From NCBI GenBank assembly GCA_023614405.1, contig CM042690.1, positions 523,544,293 through 523,608,292 of the forward strand: a stretch of 64,000 nt of DNA. Direction: 5' to 3'. This document shows positions 9,229 through 19,888 of this stretch, piece after piece. A program made the translations under genes and the position numbers. Under the pieces are notes generated by a model, which saw nothing but the letters and a program-made list of their open reading frames with translations, had not been told where the DNA came from and searched no databases. The stretch's first letter is position 1, and the number at the start of each line of letters is the position of its first letter. This DNA is from Avena insularis. Its lineage: Eukaryota > Streptophyta > Magnoliopsida > Poales > Poaceae.

Positions 9229-10916
9229 GTTAGACTTAAATTTGTTCCATATTTGCTTCTTGATGCTCTTTTTTACTTCAATTCATATTTCTTATGTGAG
9301 CATCATCGAAATTATCATGCCTATCTTAATGGCTATAAAGAAAGAGCTTTTGGGAGACAACCCATTATATTTTTACTTTCAGTTTATTTTTGTTTTGTTG
9401 AGTCTTGGAAGTTATTGTCTCTGTAATAACCTCTTCTTATCCTTTTTGTTTGGTTTTTGTGCCAAGAATAACCTCTAATGAGAGGAAAGTAAGATATGGG
9501 GAAGTTGTTGTCCCGAAACAGATTTCTGTGCGACACTGTAAAAAATCATGAAAAATCTCAGTACGTCGGATTGAGCTGTAATTTTTTGTGCTTATGCCCC
9601 AGGTTATTAACCAACTTTCGTTAGATTTTCACTTTTTGATTTGAGCAACAGAAGATTTTCTAAAAAATCGTTCTTTACCTGCTGGTCTGTTTTGACAGAT
9701 TTCTACCATTATTTGCATTTGCCTCTTAATCTCTTTCTCTTTGAGTTCTCTTTGATTACTTGAGATTTTAGAAGGAATTGCTACAGTAGCTTGTGTTTTA
9801 ATGGAAGTATTACTTGTGTTGAAACTAAACCCATAGGATTATTATTTTGAATACACTAATGTTGCTAATGAAGATTGTGTGAAGTTTTGTATGAAGTAAG
9901 TTTTCAAGTGTATGGAGAGAATGATGTGATGGGATGAAGTATGGACAAAAGCTCAAGCTTGGGGATGCCACCCGTGTCACCCCAAGAAATAGTCAAGAAG
10001 TACAAGCGTCAAAGCTTGGGGATGCCCAAGGCATCCCCTTCTTCATCAATAATCTCAGGTCTTCTTTCAAGTCACTTTATTTGTATTACCTTATGCACTA
10101 TGTGTTGTTCTTGGAGAGTCTTTGTTTTTAATTTTCTTTTGCTTTTTTTGCTGCAATAAGTTGGTTGGATCCCAACACATTTCTTTTGGAGAGAGACACA
10201 CCCCATTATTCATTGCCTAGAACACTCTAGTTTTCACTCTTATTGTTCTGTGAGTGTTCTCCTTTGCTAGCACTGCGTTTAGCTTTAGTTTTCTTATTCT
10301 TTTGGCTTAGAACTTTTTAGTTATTCTTTGTAGATGGGTGAGACATGCTCTCTGGTCTTTATTGATTATTATCTTTGAGAGTTGTTTCAAATAAGTCGAT
10401 TGGTATTTGGAAAGAGTAGGAAGTTTCATGCTTATAGTGGTACAAAAGGAAGCTTGCTTTGACTGTGACATAGACTTTATCATGTCATGCTAGATGTGCT
10501 TTGACCATATGCTTAGTGATTATTGTTGTAGCATGACTTGTTTCAAACAATTGAGATTGCTTAATGTGCCTTGAAAGAATCATGCATTGTTTTAGCATAC
10601 AAAAGCATAATATTGTGGTATTCTTCTTTGATGCTTTATTTGGGTTGACTTGGCACATGCTTATACCATGTTAAGACTATGAACCAGTCACCATAGCCTC
10701 TATGATCATTTATTTTTTGACTTGCAATATCACTTTATGCTTTAATTAATAATGTTTTGTTGTTTTGCATTTATGGCCATTATTGCTCTATTAGTTGGTC
10801 GCTCCCAGTCTTTTGCTAGCCTCCACCTGTACCAAGTATGAGTTCTACTCATGCATCCAACTCCCAAGAAACCAAGTTATTCCAAAGAGTCCACTATAAA
10901 TTCCTATGCATGGTGT
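9229..10916 (+). other. Non-coding internal region of RT-A
   Basis: No coding sequence. It holds the AAGCTTGGGGATGCC direct repeats and a 9 bp hairpin (10018-10038). From about 9670 onward it aligns with RT-C (54406 onward), and its later part with RT-B (for example GTCGCTCCCAGTCTTTTGC and CATGCATCCAACTCC). It stops abruptly at the CACTA terminus at 10917. Confidence 0.65.
10018..10038 (+). other. Perfect 9 bp hairpin, loop CAA (RT-A)
   Basis: GGGGATGCC, CAA, GGCATCCCC. The identical hairpin occurs in RT-C at 54752-54772, in each case after a second AAGCTTGGGGATGCC motif. Probably an RNA structure. Confidence 0.7.
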
Positions 10917-11129
10917 CACTACAAGAAAAGTTTCCTTCCGCAACGAATTGGCCCGACGGTCGTTGTAGAAGGCGCGTCTTCCGCGACAAAATTCTCGGCT
11001 TGACCCTGGCTGATGGAAAACTTTTTTTTCCGGTTTCGCGGCCCTCTACTACGACGGATCTGCTAAAAACATGGAGGAAGCTCGGCCAATGCATGGCAGA
11101 AGCAAGATTTTCGTTTCCTCGCGCGATGT

Positions 11130-11902
11130 TGACTCGCCGAAGTCTTTTGAGGCATGTGTGTCCCAGACGTCAGTGTCTCTAGCGGACCATACTTTTCGGT
11201 CATGCTTCCTTGATTTGAACTCGATAGCGTTGCTCGATGCGTCTGTCGTTTAGTCAGGATTCTAGGTCCCACATGTCAGCCTCTCATTAGAAGGATTGTG
11301 TGTATGATTGAATTTTTTTCCTTCGCTCGTGCTACCCTATTCCGAAGATGATAGCGCTGCTCGATGCATCTACCGTCTAATCAACCTCCTAGGACCCACA
11401 TGTCATCCTCCCATTAGAAGAAACATGTGTATGATGAAATTTTTTCTTTGTTGGCGCTACCCCATTCCGAGTTGATAGCGCTGCTCGACGCATCTACCGT
11501 TTAACCAACCTCCTGAGCCCCACATGTCATCCTCTCATTAGAAGAAACGTGTGTATGATGTATTTTTTCCTTGGCTCGCGCTACCCGGTTTCGAACTTGA
11601 TAGTGTTGTTCGATGCATCTACCGTTTAATCATGTTGCTGGGCCCCACATGTCATCCTCTCATTAGAAGAAACATGTGTATGATGGATTTTTTACCCTCT
11701 GTCGCGCCTTCGTGTTCTGAACTTGATAGCGTTACTCGCTGCATCAGCCGTTTATTCAGGCTGGTGGGTCCCTTATGTCAGCCTCACATTAGAATCATGG
11801 GTATGATGGATTTTTGTCTTCTCTACTGCTACCCTGTTCCGAACTATATAGCGTTGCTCGACGAATCTACCGTTTGCTCACGCTGCTGGGTCCCCCATTT
11901 CA
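11130..11902 (+). repeat. ~125 bp tandem repeat array, left part
   Basis: Units carry CCCACATGTCATCCTC, CATTAGAAGAAAC, GTGTATGATG and GATAGCGTTGCTCGATGCATC. Equivalent points occur at 11268, 11395, 11518, 11645, 11770 and 11892, giving periods of about 122-127 bp. A degenerate unit precedes 11268. The array resumes at 44010 after element B. Confidence 0.85.
11900..11902. repeat. Left TSD (TCA) of CACTA element B
   Basis: TCA precedes CACTACTATAAAAGG and TCA follows the other end at 44010-44012. A 3 bp duplication is the CACTA rule. Removing the element rejoins the tandem array unit CCATTTCATCCTCTC. Confidence 0.85.
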
Positions 11903-12390
11903 CACTACTATAAAAGGCTTATGGATAGATTTATTATCAGTGGAGCATTTTTTGAATATGCACTAATAATTATCAGTGGCGCATATACAAATATGCTCGA
12001 CTGATATTTTGTCTAACCAATGGCGCACATAGAAAATAATGCACCACTGATAATGTGGGCCCGGCAGCCTGGAGGGTTGTGGACCAAATATTAATGGCGC
12101 ATATTGCATATGCGCCATTGATATTCTCCTCATCAATGGCGCATCCTTTCATACATGCGCCATTGATAACTATGTGGTCCCCACGTAGACCCCACCACTC
12201 TAAAAGGTGCCAGGAATATCAATGGCGCATTCAGTATAGGTGCCACTGATAAATTTCCACCAATGGCGCATATAATACGAAATGCGCCACTGATAAGTCT
12301 TGGGGACCACCACCTGAAAAGGTGGCAGACTTATCAGTGGAGCATTTGGTGTAATATGCTCCACTGATAACTTTGTCCAGATCTACAAGT
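11903..12390. repeat. Left subterminal repeats of CACTA element B
   Basis: Many direct and inverted copies of ATCAGTGGCGCATAT and TATGCGCCATTGATA occur, often as back-to-back inverted pairs spaced by 10-20 bp, for example around 12095-12124. They match the right-end array at 43755-44009. Confidence 0.85.
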
Positions 12391-13029
12391 TGGTATCCAC
12401 CCCACCCACCACCACCATTCCATTCTTCTCCACCCACCACCCCAAACTAGATCTAGCTCGTCCTCCTCCTCCCCACCACCTTAATTTCTCCATTCTTGGT
12501 TGTTGAACCTACCTTGCTTCATAGTTTTGTGACGGGAAGCCTCTCCAATTGTTCTAGATCTACTAAACCAACTAGTTTTCCTCCTCCAACATCCATCTTG
12601 TTCTCGAACAACAACCACACTATCTCGTCGTGGACTTGGATCGGTAACGATTCTACTAGGTGAGTTGTTGGAGGACATGCATGTGGATGTTTTGTGTGGA
12701 GGGTGGACGTCGGTGCGGTGTGTATGTGTGTGCATGCTTGTGTTTGTAAAGCCTTCTTATTGCGAGAGGGATGATGTGTTTGCATGTATGTGGTGCATGA
12801 ATGTTTGCAGGTGACGAAGAAGAAAGCATGTTGCTTGCTCTGGTGGTGCATGGATGTTTGCCAAAATGTCGATTAATTTCCGTTTCGGCAAATTTTTGCA
12901 CTATCCATATGTCCTATTTTTAGGAGAGGTCATGCCGAAATTTTCCGGCAGCCATGCATGCATGTGTGTGTGTGTGCATGATGGTGCTGTGGTTCTAAGA
13001 TACTCTCTCTTTTTGCTCTATACCATGCA
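12391..13029 (+). other. TNP2 5' region: leader and probable first intron
   Basis: Contains a C-rich CCACCCACCACC stretch (12400-12480) and TG-rich sequence. It ends with a good splice acceptor, CTATACCATGCAG at about 13017-13029, before TNP2 coding sequence. The frame open from 12854 upstream of that acceptor is probably intronic. Confidence 0.45.
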
Positions 13030-13987
13030 GGAAACCATGGTTAGACACATGAGCGAAGGTCGAGCAGCTAGATACAAGAAACGCACGGTGGCCGACATGA
13101 TTCTGAACAAGAGGATCTACATAAGATGTCCGTGTCGAACATGCAATCTAGGGAGCTTGGTTGACCCTGATTCCGGAGACCTGGAGAATCACCTGCTCAT
13201 GCGTGGTTTCATGCATGGCTATGATTCTGAAGATGACGAGGACGTCAACGATCCTGAAGACGAGGGTGGGCATGATGATCATCACGAAGGAGATGCCGGC
13301 GGCGGACATGATCATGATCATGAAGGAGATGTCGGCAGCGGCGGACATGATGATCAAAACGAAGGAGATGATGGCAGTGACGGACATGATGGTCATCATG
13401 AAGGAGGTGCCGGTGGAGAAGATGCAGACACACAAACGACGCAGCTAACCTCGGCCTTGTAGGACCCTCATGTTTAGGAACTTCTTCTTAGGGAGACGAG
13501 CAACACCAGAGCTACTGCCAGGGAGAAAGCCAAGCTAGCGCAGATGGAGATAGACGGGAAAACTCCATTTCATCCTGGGTGCCGGCTTGAGGATACCCGC
13601 TTGAACGTAACGCTCAAGGCTCTGGAGATGAAGGCAGAAAGCAAATGGACCGACGTAAGCTTCAACAAAAACATGAGATTCTGGCAAGAACGTCTTCCCA
13701 AGGGGAACACGTGTCCAACTAGTATCGAGGAGGCCAAGAAAATCGTATGTCCTCTCGACCTACCGTATGTTAAGTACCACACCTGCATTAATGACTGCGC
13801 ACTTTATCGGGACGAGAACAAGGATAGAATCACATGTCCGGTGTGTGGCCAAGGACGATACAAGAGAGGGAACAAGAAAGTTCCTCGGAAAGTGGTATGG
13901 TACTTTCCTATCACTCCCCGTCTACAGCGGTATTTCGTGGATCCTAAGGAAGCAAAGCTCATGCAATGGCACGCGGAAAGGAAGAAG
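13030..13987 (+). pseudogene. TNP2: TNP2-type CACTA transposase, N-terminal part
   Basis: This gene encodes the CACTA transposase (Transposase_21/tnp2 family) that acts on the TIRs. The part shows a transposase-associated zinc-binding-like segment (IYIRCPCRTC, then HLLMRGFMHGY), an acidic His/Gly repeat region (about 13260-13425) and the conserved run LPYVKYHTCINDC followed by CPVCG. Two in-frame TAG codons at 13460 and 13475, 15 nt apart, break it where Gln (CAG) is likely. Coding stops at a codon boundary at 13987 because RT-B inserted there, and resumes at 25979. The likely start is M at about 13037. Confidence 0.82.
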
Positions 13988-15379
13988 TGATACGTCCAAA
14001 ACGTATCTAATTTCCCGAACACTTTTGCTATTGTTTCTCCTCTATACTTGTGTGATTTGGATACAACTAATGTGGACTGACGCTGTTTTCAGCAGAATTG
14101 CCTTGGTGTCTACTTTTTGTGCAGAAAACCAACTATCAGGAAAAATCCGGGAAAATATGCCAAAAATCCTATTTCACCCGAAGACTCTAGGAGCCAGAAT
14201 ACGAGACGGAGAAGAGCCCTGGGGTGGCCACACCACCTGCTGGCGCGGGCCAGGCCAGGCCGCGCCAGGGGGTGGTGTGGGCCCCCTAGGCACCCCCTCG
14301 ACCTCTCTCTTCGCCTATAAGGAGCCTTCTGACCTAAAAACTTCAGGGGGGTCGACGTTTTTCTAGAAGGAGTTCCGCTCCGCCGCCACCACCAGATTCC
14401 ACGAAACAGCACTAGAAACTCCGTTCTGGCACCCTGCCGGGACGGGGAATTGGAGGAGATCATCGCCATCATCATCACCATCGCTTCTCCATCGACCATC
14501 CATGTTTCCCCCATCTATGAGTGAGTAATCCCCCGTTGTAGGCTATGGGATGGTAGGGATTGGATGAGATCGTTCATGTAATGGCTTTGGATTGTTAGGG
14601 CATGGTGCCTAGTATCTTTTATTAGTGCTTTATGACTTTGTTGCGACTTGTTGTGCTTAATGCTTGTCACTAGGGCCCGAGTGCCATGATTTCAGATCTG
14701 AACATGTTATTGATTCATTATGATAGTATTGTTTATGGTCTTATCTGAAGTTGTATACACACATTGTTGTCCGGAACCAATGTCCCCGAAGTGACAGAAA
14801 TCAGGATAACCAGAGGGAATGGATTTGATGCGAGGATCACATGTGTTCATGGAGTGTTAATGCTTTGCTCTGGTGCTCTATTAAAAGGAGCACCTTAATT
14901 GTCAGTAGTTCCCTTGAGGCCCCGCTGCAAACGGGCTGGCAGGACAAAAGATGTTGTGCAAGTTCTCATTGCGAGCACGTATGACTATATATGGAACACA
15001 TGCCTAGGATTATCTAGCACTTGGATGATTTATCTTATTTATCTGCAATTGCCCTATGTTCTGATTGCTATGTGAATTGTCTTGTCCATGCAACGCCCGT
15101 CCATCCATCCCTATGCCTACCGCACTCGAATCCTACTATTTATTGCTATTGTTACTACTGTCCTTACTTTACTACTGCTGCTACTTTACTATTCCTACTA
15201 TAAAACTGTTGCTACTGATAAAATGCTGTGAGCAAGATTGTTTCCAGGTGCAGCTGAATTGACAACTCAGTTGTTAAGGCTTATAAATATTCTTTGGATC
15301 CCCTTGTGTTGAATCAATAAATTGGGTTTCACTTCCCTCGAAAATACTGTGATACACCCCCTATACTTGTGGGTCATCA
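13988..15379 (+). repeat. 5' LTR of RT-B
   Basis: Boundaries TGATACGT...CATCA are confirmed by the identical ends of the 3' LTR and the TSD. The palindrome GATACGT-CCAAA-ACGTATC opens it. Confidence 0.93.
14315..14322 (+). promoter_or_regulatory. Candidate TATA box, RT-B 5' LTR
   Basis: CTATAAGG after a GC-rich segment. The same element is at 24912-24919 in the 3' LTR. Confidence 0.5.
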
Positions 15380-15390
15380 AGACTATTTTG

Positions 15391-15410
15391 TGGCGCCGTT
15401 GCCAGGGAGC
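15391..15410 (+). other. Primer-binding site, tRNA-Asp type
   Basis: TGGCGCCGTTGCCAGGGAGC, 11 bp after the LTR, matches the complement of the plant tRNA-Asp 3' end for the first 13 bases. Confidence 0.8.
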
Positions 15411-15468
15411 ATAGCTTTATTTATTAAGTTCACTTGGATTCTCTATTGTTCGCTGCTATCCATCCATC

Positions 15469-17510
15469 ATGGGTAAGTCTCGTGATGGCAAGGTTCCTAT
15501 TTTACCATCCACTACAAGAAGAGGTACGGTTCTAAACACCTCTACTGCTCTTGATTCACCGTCTGTTATGAGTAAGTTCCTTACACCACCACATACACAT
15601 GCTACACACACTGCTACTACTGCTGAATCTGAAACTTCTGATACTTATGATGCTGCTTCTAGTGTGCTTGATAAGAGTGGTTCATTAGGTCCTTTCCTAG
15701 ATGCTACGATTGCTAAAACTATAGCTGGAAATACCGAAACTCCTAATGAAGACACTACCACACCTGTTAGCTCACCTGAGTCTAGTGAAAGTTATGATAT
15801 TGAAGATGGTTATGTTGAGATGACCGATGAATTTATTAAAGAATGTAAAAACACCCATGATAGGAGCGCTGCTAAGAGTCTCCTTGAGAGGCGTACTATT
15901 AGACCCAAATTGTCTCCTAATGCTAAGTTTGCTGCTTCTCCCATAAACATTTTAGATGAAGATTATGATTTCTCTCTCGATCTATCTTACATAGCTATTG
16001 TCGAGAAAGAACCTTTTTGTGGGACTAAGAATGAAAGTGCGGTAGCACATATGAATGAACTTTCTACCATGAGTGGCTTGTTTTCTGATGATGTTAAGAT
16101 GCGTACTTACTTTGTTGCCAAGATTTTCCCCTTTTCACTGAAAGGAGAAGCTAAAACTTGATTTAGTAATTTACCTCCTGGATCTATTGATAGCCCTGAG
16201 TGCTTGATTAGTACTTTCCTACAGAAATATTTTCCTCCTAGTGCTAGACATGTTATTTTGCAGGAACTTTTTGATTTTGAATAGGGAGAAAAAGAGGTAT
16301 TGCCTAAATCTTGAGAAAGGTTTTGTGCTTTGATTCATGCACAAGCAGGAAGTCTATTACCTAAGAATGAGCTTCTTGATATATTTTATAATGGACTAAC
16401 CGAGGAATCTAGGACATACCTAGATAGTTGTGCTGATTGTGTTTTCAGGAATATGACTCCTAAGGAAGCTAATGAATTAATGGATAAAATAAGTAAGAAT
16501 TATGAAGATTGGACTCCTCCTAAACAAGCTATACCTGAAGTAATTGTACCTGAACCATCTATTCTGGTGCCTATTCCAACATCAAAGAAGAGGGGAGTTA
16601 TTGAATTAAATGATGAAGTGATGAAGGAAGCTAAGAAATGTCTTAAGGAAAAGGGAATTAAAGCTGCAGATGTCAAGAATTTACCTCCTATTGAAGATTT
16701 ATGTAAGACTATTCCCTACTCATCCACTATCGAGGTACACTCTCTCCAACACTTTGATGAAGGTGATATCCCTTACTCTAAACCTCTTGATCAATGCTTA
16801 GAAGAATTCGATATCTTTATTGTTAAGCAAGATAATTTTAATAAAAGGGTGCAAAATCATCTAATGGAAAACACTAGAGCTATTGTTGAGTTGAAAGATA
16901 TTGTGGAAAGAACCTCTAATGATGTTAAAATGATTGTTAAACACTTTCAAATGGTTCAAACTCAAATAGATCAACTTGTTAAAGTGCAAAACGACTTGCT
17001 AGTTAATGCTGCTAAAGAAAAACATGCTTATGAAATTAGAACTAGAAGTGGTGCTGCTACCCAGGATCCTCTATATCCTGAGGGGCATCCCAAAAGAATT
17101 GAGCAGGATTCTCAACAAGCTGAAAATAATGGTTCTACTCGTAAGAAAAGGAAAAAGAAACATAAAACTGTTGTAGAACCCTCTGAACCTGCTATAGATC
17201 CTAATAGTATATCTATCTCTGATGCTGAAACTAAAGTGGTAATGAAGAAAATGAAGTTCCTAATGAAGAAAAAGTTGTAGAAGAACCTGAAAACCACACT
17301 AAGAATACTAAATACACCAAAGAAGATTTTATTGCTAAGAAACATGGTAGTGAAAGAGAGCCATGGGTCCAAAAACCTATGCCTTTCCCTGATAAGAAAC
17401 ACAAGTCAAAGGAAGATGAACACTATAATAAGTTTTGTGAGTGGATGAAACCTTTATTCCTGCAAATTCCTTTGACTGATGCTATTAAATTGCCTCCTTA
17501 CTCAAAGTAT
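15469..17510 (+). pseudogene. gag: Athila-type gag of RT-B
   Basis: Encodes the capsid precursor that packages the element RNA. The frame opens MGKSRDGKVPIL at 15469. A Retrotrans_gag-like core (LPPGSIDSPECLI, FLQKYFPPSA, FYNGLTEESRTYLDS) lies at about 16080-16500, followed by a coiled-coil-like stretch (about 16800-17000) and a Lys/Arg-rich segment (KKRKKKHK). Three same-frame stops at 16159 (TGA), 16282 (TAG) and 16312 (TGA) fall where Trp, Gln and Trp are expected. The frame slips near 17238, and the other frame runs on to about 17510. Not translatable. Confidence 0.8.
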
Positions 17511-17923
17511 AGGAAAAATTGATACCAACTGATATATCTTTGCAAATGGCTGATAAATCTACCACTATTCCTGTGGGTATATGTGAGGATGTACCTATTC
17601 AAGTGGCTCATAATTGCTTGATATTAACTGATTTTGTTGTGCTTGAAATGCCTGAAGATGATAATATGTCTATTATTCTTGGGAGACCTTTTCTTAATAC
17701 TGTAGGAGCTGTTATTAATTGTAATCAAGGAAAGGTGACCTTCAATGTTAATGACAAGGAACATACTGTCTATTTCACCAAGAAGATTGAAAGGACTTAT
17801 GGTTTGAATTCAATTGAACATGTTGAGGGCATTCAAGTTGGAGAAATATATTGTCCCATACCAAGAGAAAAATTTGAAACTATTATGATTGGGACCATTG
17901 TGATCAAAGTTGAGGTAACATAA
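17511..17923 (+). pseudogene. Retropepsin remnant of RT-B, active-site end deleted
   Basis: Homologous to the C-terminal part of Athila aspartic protease: LIPTDISLQMADKS, then VLEMPEDDNMSIILGRPFL. The ILGRPFL motif is diagnostic of this retropepsin type. The N-terminal half, with the catalytic Asp and neighbouring residues, is absent. The preceding gag-side sequence (LPPYSKY) joins almost directly to LIPTD at about 17515, which indicates an internal deletion. Reverse transcriptase should follow but does not. Confidence 0.75.
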
Positions 17924-18777
17924 TCATTAGTGGAATACAAAGTTTTGTCTCATATGGAATTGTTTTGGTAGCAAGACCTGATCAACCTTGTTAACAAAAG
18001 GATTTTATTGAACAAAACAATGTTTTCACTATGATTATCTCGCATTTCTATCCTTTGCTTTTTAGTTTTTGCTTTCGTTTAGTTTTCTTTTTGTTGTTAG
18101 TTGCTTGCATGTTAGAGTGTCTTAGAACTTATGTAGTTCTAGCCTTGTTTTGTCCTTGCATCATGTTTCCAAAAAAATCTGTCTGCTAGAAAAATCATTC
18201 TTCTATGCCTAAAAATGCCCAAAAATAAAGTGTCTCGAAAAATTCCAAAAAATTCATATTAAATTTTTACGTGAATAAAGGGGTAGAGGAGTACCTGGGA
18301 GGTACCAGGGGTCCCACCAGGTAGGGACACCACATGGTGGCGCGACCAGCCTTGGGTGGCGCCATGCCCTGGTGTGGGCCACCCCTGGCCCCCCACTAAC
18401 TCTCTCACCTGCCACTTTCTTCTCTCTTCCGAGTAAGCTCCAGTTCATAGCTCAAAATCGCGTTCTTGCTGTGCTTGCTCTCGATTTTTTCGATCTCCTT
18501 GCTCAGCCCATCTTTCTTGCTGAAATTTGGAGCATTTGTTCCCTGGTATGTGACTCCTTCCCTGGTCCAAGTAGATTTGTGTTTAGTGGATTTTATATTG
18601 AGTATTTTGCTGATGTAGGTGACTGGTTATGAGAGCATGTAAGCTTGTTTGATGCTTAGAGATATAGTTTTGATGCATGTTTAGGCCTCTTGCAAGTCCC
18701 TATGAGTAGAATCCTTCATTATATTTACTTTGCAATCACTTGTTTAATAGGTGTTTAAATTTCAGAATACCAAGCAT
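17924..18777 (+). other. RT-B internal non-coding segment where pol would be
   Basis: No RT, RNase H or integrase motif in any frame. It holds a poly-T-rich stretch, a GC-rich GGTGGCGC patch (18280-18420) and AT-rich sequence. Related members may share the same pol-less structure. Confidence 0.6.
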
Positions 18778-19888
18778 GAACAACCATACTTTTGGAGAGA
18801 TATTTGAGAGTGATGCACCTAGGAGGTCGAGGCCCTCAAGAACAGCCTCTCAAACTAGGCCATCATACAACGAAGATCTCATTGCAACTTGTATTGGTAG
18901 TTAAAGGGATGATGGGGATGCTCACCCATCCTCTTTTCCTTGTTTTACTTTCTTACAAGCTGCAGGTATTCTTGATGATTTCTTGCTACTGATTGAGAGG
19001 GTTGGTTTGACCTCTTATATGCAAGATAAGAGTGCGCAATACGCTATGCTCACCAAAACTTTTGTTGAGAGCTTCACGTTTACTAACACGTCCTATCAGT
19101 CGACTGTCTCTTTTAAAATCTATAACCTGCCCTTCACCATGCCTTTGGAGAGATTTTGCAATATTGTAGGTGTACGCATGATAGGGACCGTGAAGAAAAT
19201 TCAAGGGCGACCCGCTGATTTGTTGGAGCTTTACCGAGGGGTGACCAATGATGATGATCGCGTGGCGCAGCGCGGAAAGATAAGAAATATCCAACTCCCT
19301 ACTCTTAGATACTTTGCATATTATCTTGCTACTAGTGTACTTGGTAGGGAGAACACAAGTAATATCTCCAACTATCATTTAGCGTTCCTTGCTGCTGCGC
19401 TTAACAACGATACTCAGTACAATCTTGGCTCGCTTATTGCTCGCCGCCTAGATGCTAGGGGGCCTATCTATGGGGGCATCATTGCCTCGCGTATAGTCAA
19501 TGCATTAGGTCTTTTAGTGGATCCCTATGATGCTATGCTGGCACCACAAAGGCTTGACCTTGTTGCTATGAAAGCTCATCACTTTGTCACTGCTACTTCT
19601 GATTTGGACAGTCTAGTATATAGGATGCTTTTCACTGAAGGAGATGAAAGGGAGATCCTTTTGCCACAGCCTTCTTTGTTTAGTGTTCACAGGAGACCGT
19701 GGTCGCGCTCCAAGGAGGAGGTGGACGAGCAGCTTCGCTTGCTGGGTTTCCACGAGCAACACCAGGAGGATGTGCCCTCCTATGATTACTCCGCACATTA
19801 TGGAGGGACGCACTCGAGCTCGCACCAGGACGAGGGTACTTCCTTGTCGTACCACGGTGACACTTCATCCTGGCCAGCTTGGGATTGA
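18778..19888 (+). pseudogene. Athila-type downstream ORF (ORF1/env-like position), broken
   Basis: A long product with the Athila-ORF pattern: FKIYNLPFTMPLERFC, GRPADLLELYRG, IQLPTLRYFAYYLATSVLG, HLAFLAAAL, YGGIIASRIVNALG. It starts MNNHTFGEIFESDAPRRS at 18778 but meets a stop near 18901 and changes frame by about 18960. The main open frame ends at 19888 after a Ser/His-rich tail. Similar proteins appear in many plant Athila elements and their function is unproven. I see no signal peptide or membrane helix, so no envelope role is claimed. Confidence 0.72.

Larger units (their letters stand above)
6997..10916 (+). mobile_element. Athila-type LTR retrotransposon RT-A, 5' part
   Basis: It has a 5' LTR (6997-8359), a primer-binding site matching the 3' end of tRNA-Asp (8370-8390), one orphan ORF (8533-9228) and 1.7 kb of non-coding internal sequence related to RT-B and RT-C. 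It inserted into CACTA element A and is interrupted at 10917 by CACTA element D. Its 3' LTR is not visible, so the TSD (left candidate AGCAT, 6992-6996) cannot be confirmed. No gag, RT or integrase is recognisable. Confidence 0.78.
10917..11902. mobile_element. CACTA element D, one terminus plus internal tandem array
   Basis: CACTACAAGAAAAG begins at 10917 and abruptly ends RT-A homology. GTCGTTGTAGAAGG and CTACTACGACGG motifs behind it resemble CACTA subterminal repeats. It runs into the ~125 bp tandem array that element B later split, so D probably continues from 44010. No matching CTTGTAGTG end was found downstream, so D is truncated or its end is unrecognised. Candidate TSD on the left is TGT (10914-10916). 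Confidence 0.6.

Noticed and set aside
11268..11902. CRISPR-like array
   Set aside because: Units of ~125 bp are tandem copies along their whole length with no unique spacers; plant nuclear DNA.
13148..13448. Several overlapping frames rich in Ile/Met or His/Arg on both strands
   Set aside because: Shadows of the His/Asp repeat of TNP2.
18778..19888. Envelope protein of RT-B
   Set aside because: The position suits an env-like ORF, but no signal peptide, membrane anchor or cleavage site is visible; called Athila-type ORF only.
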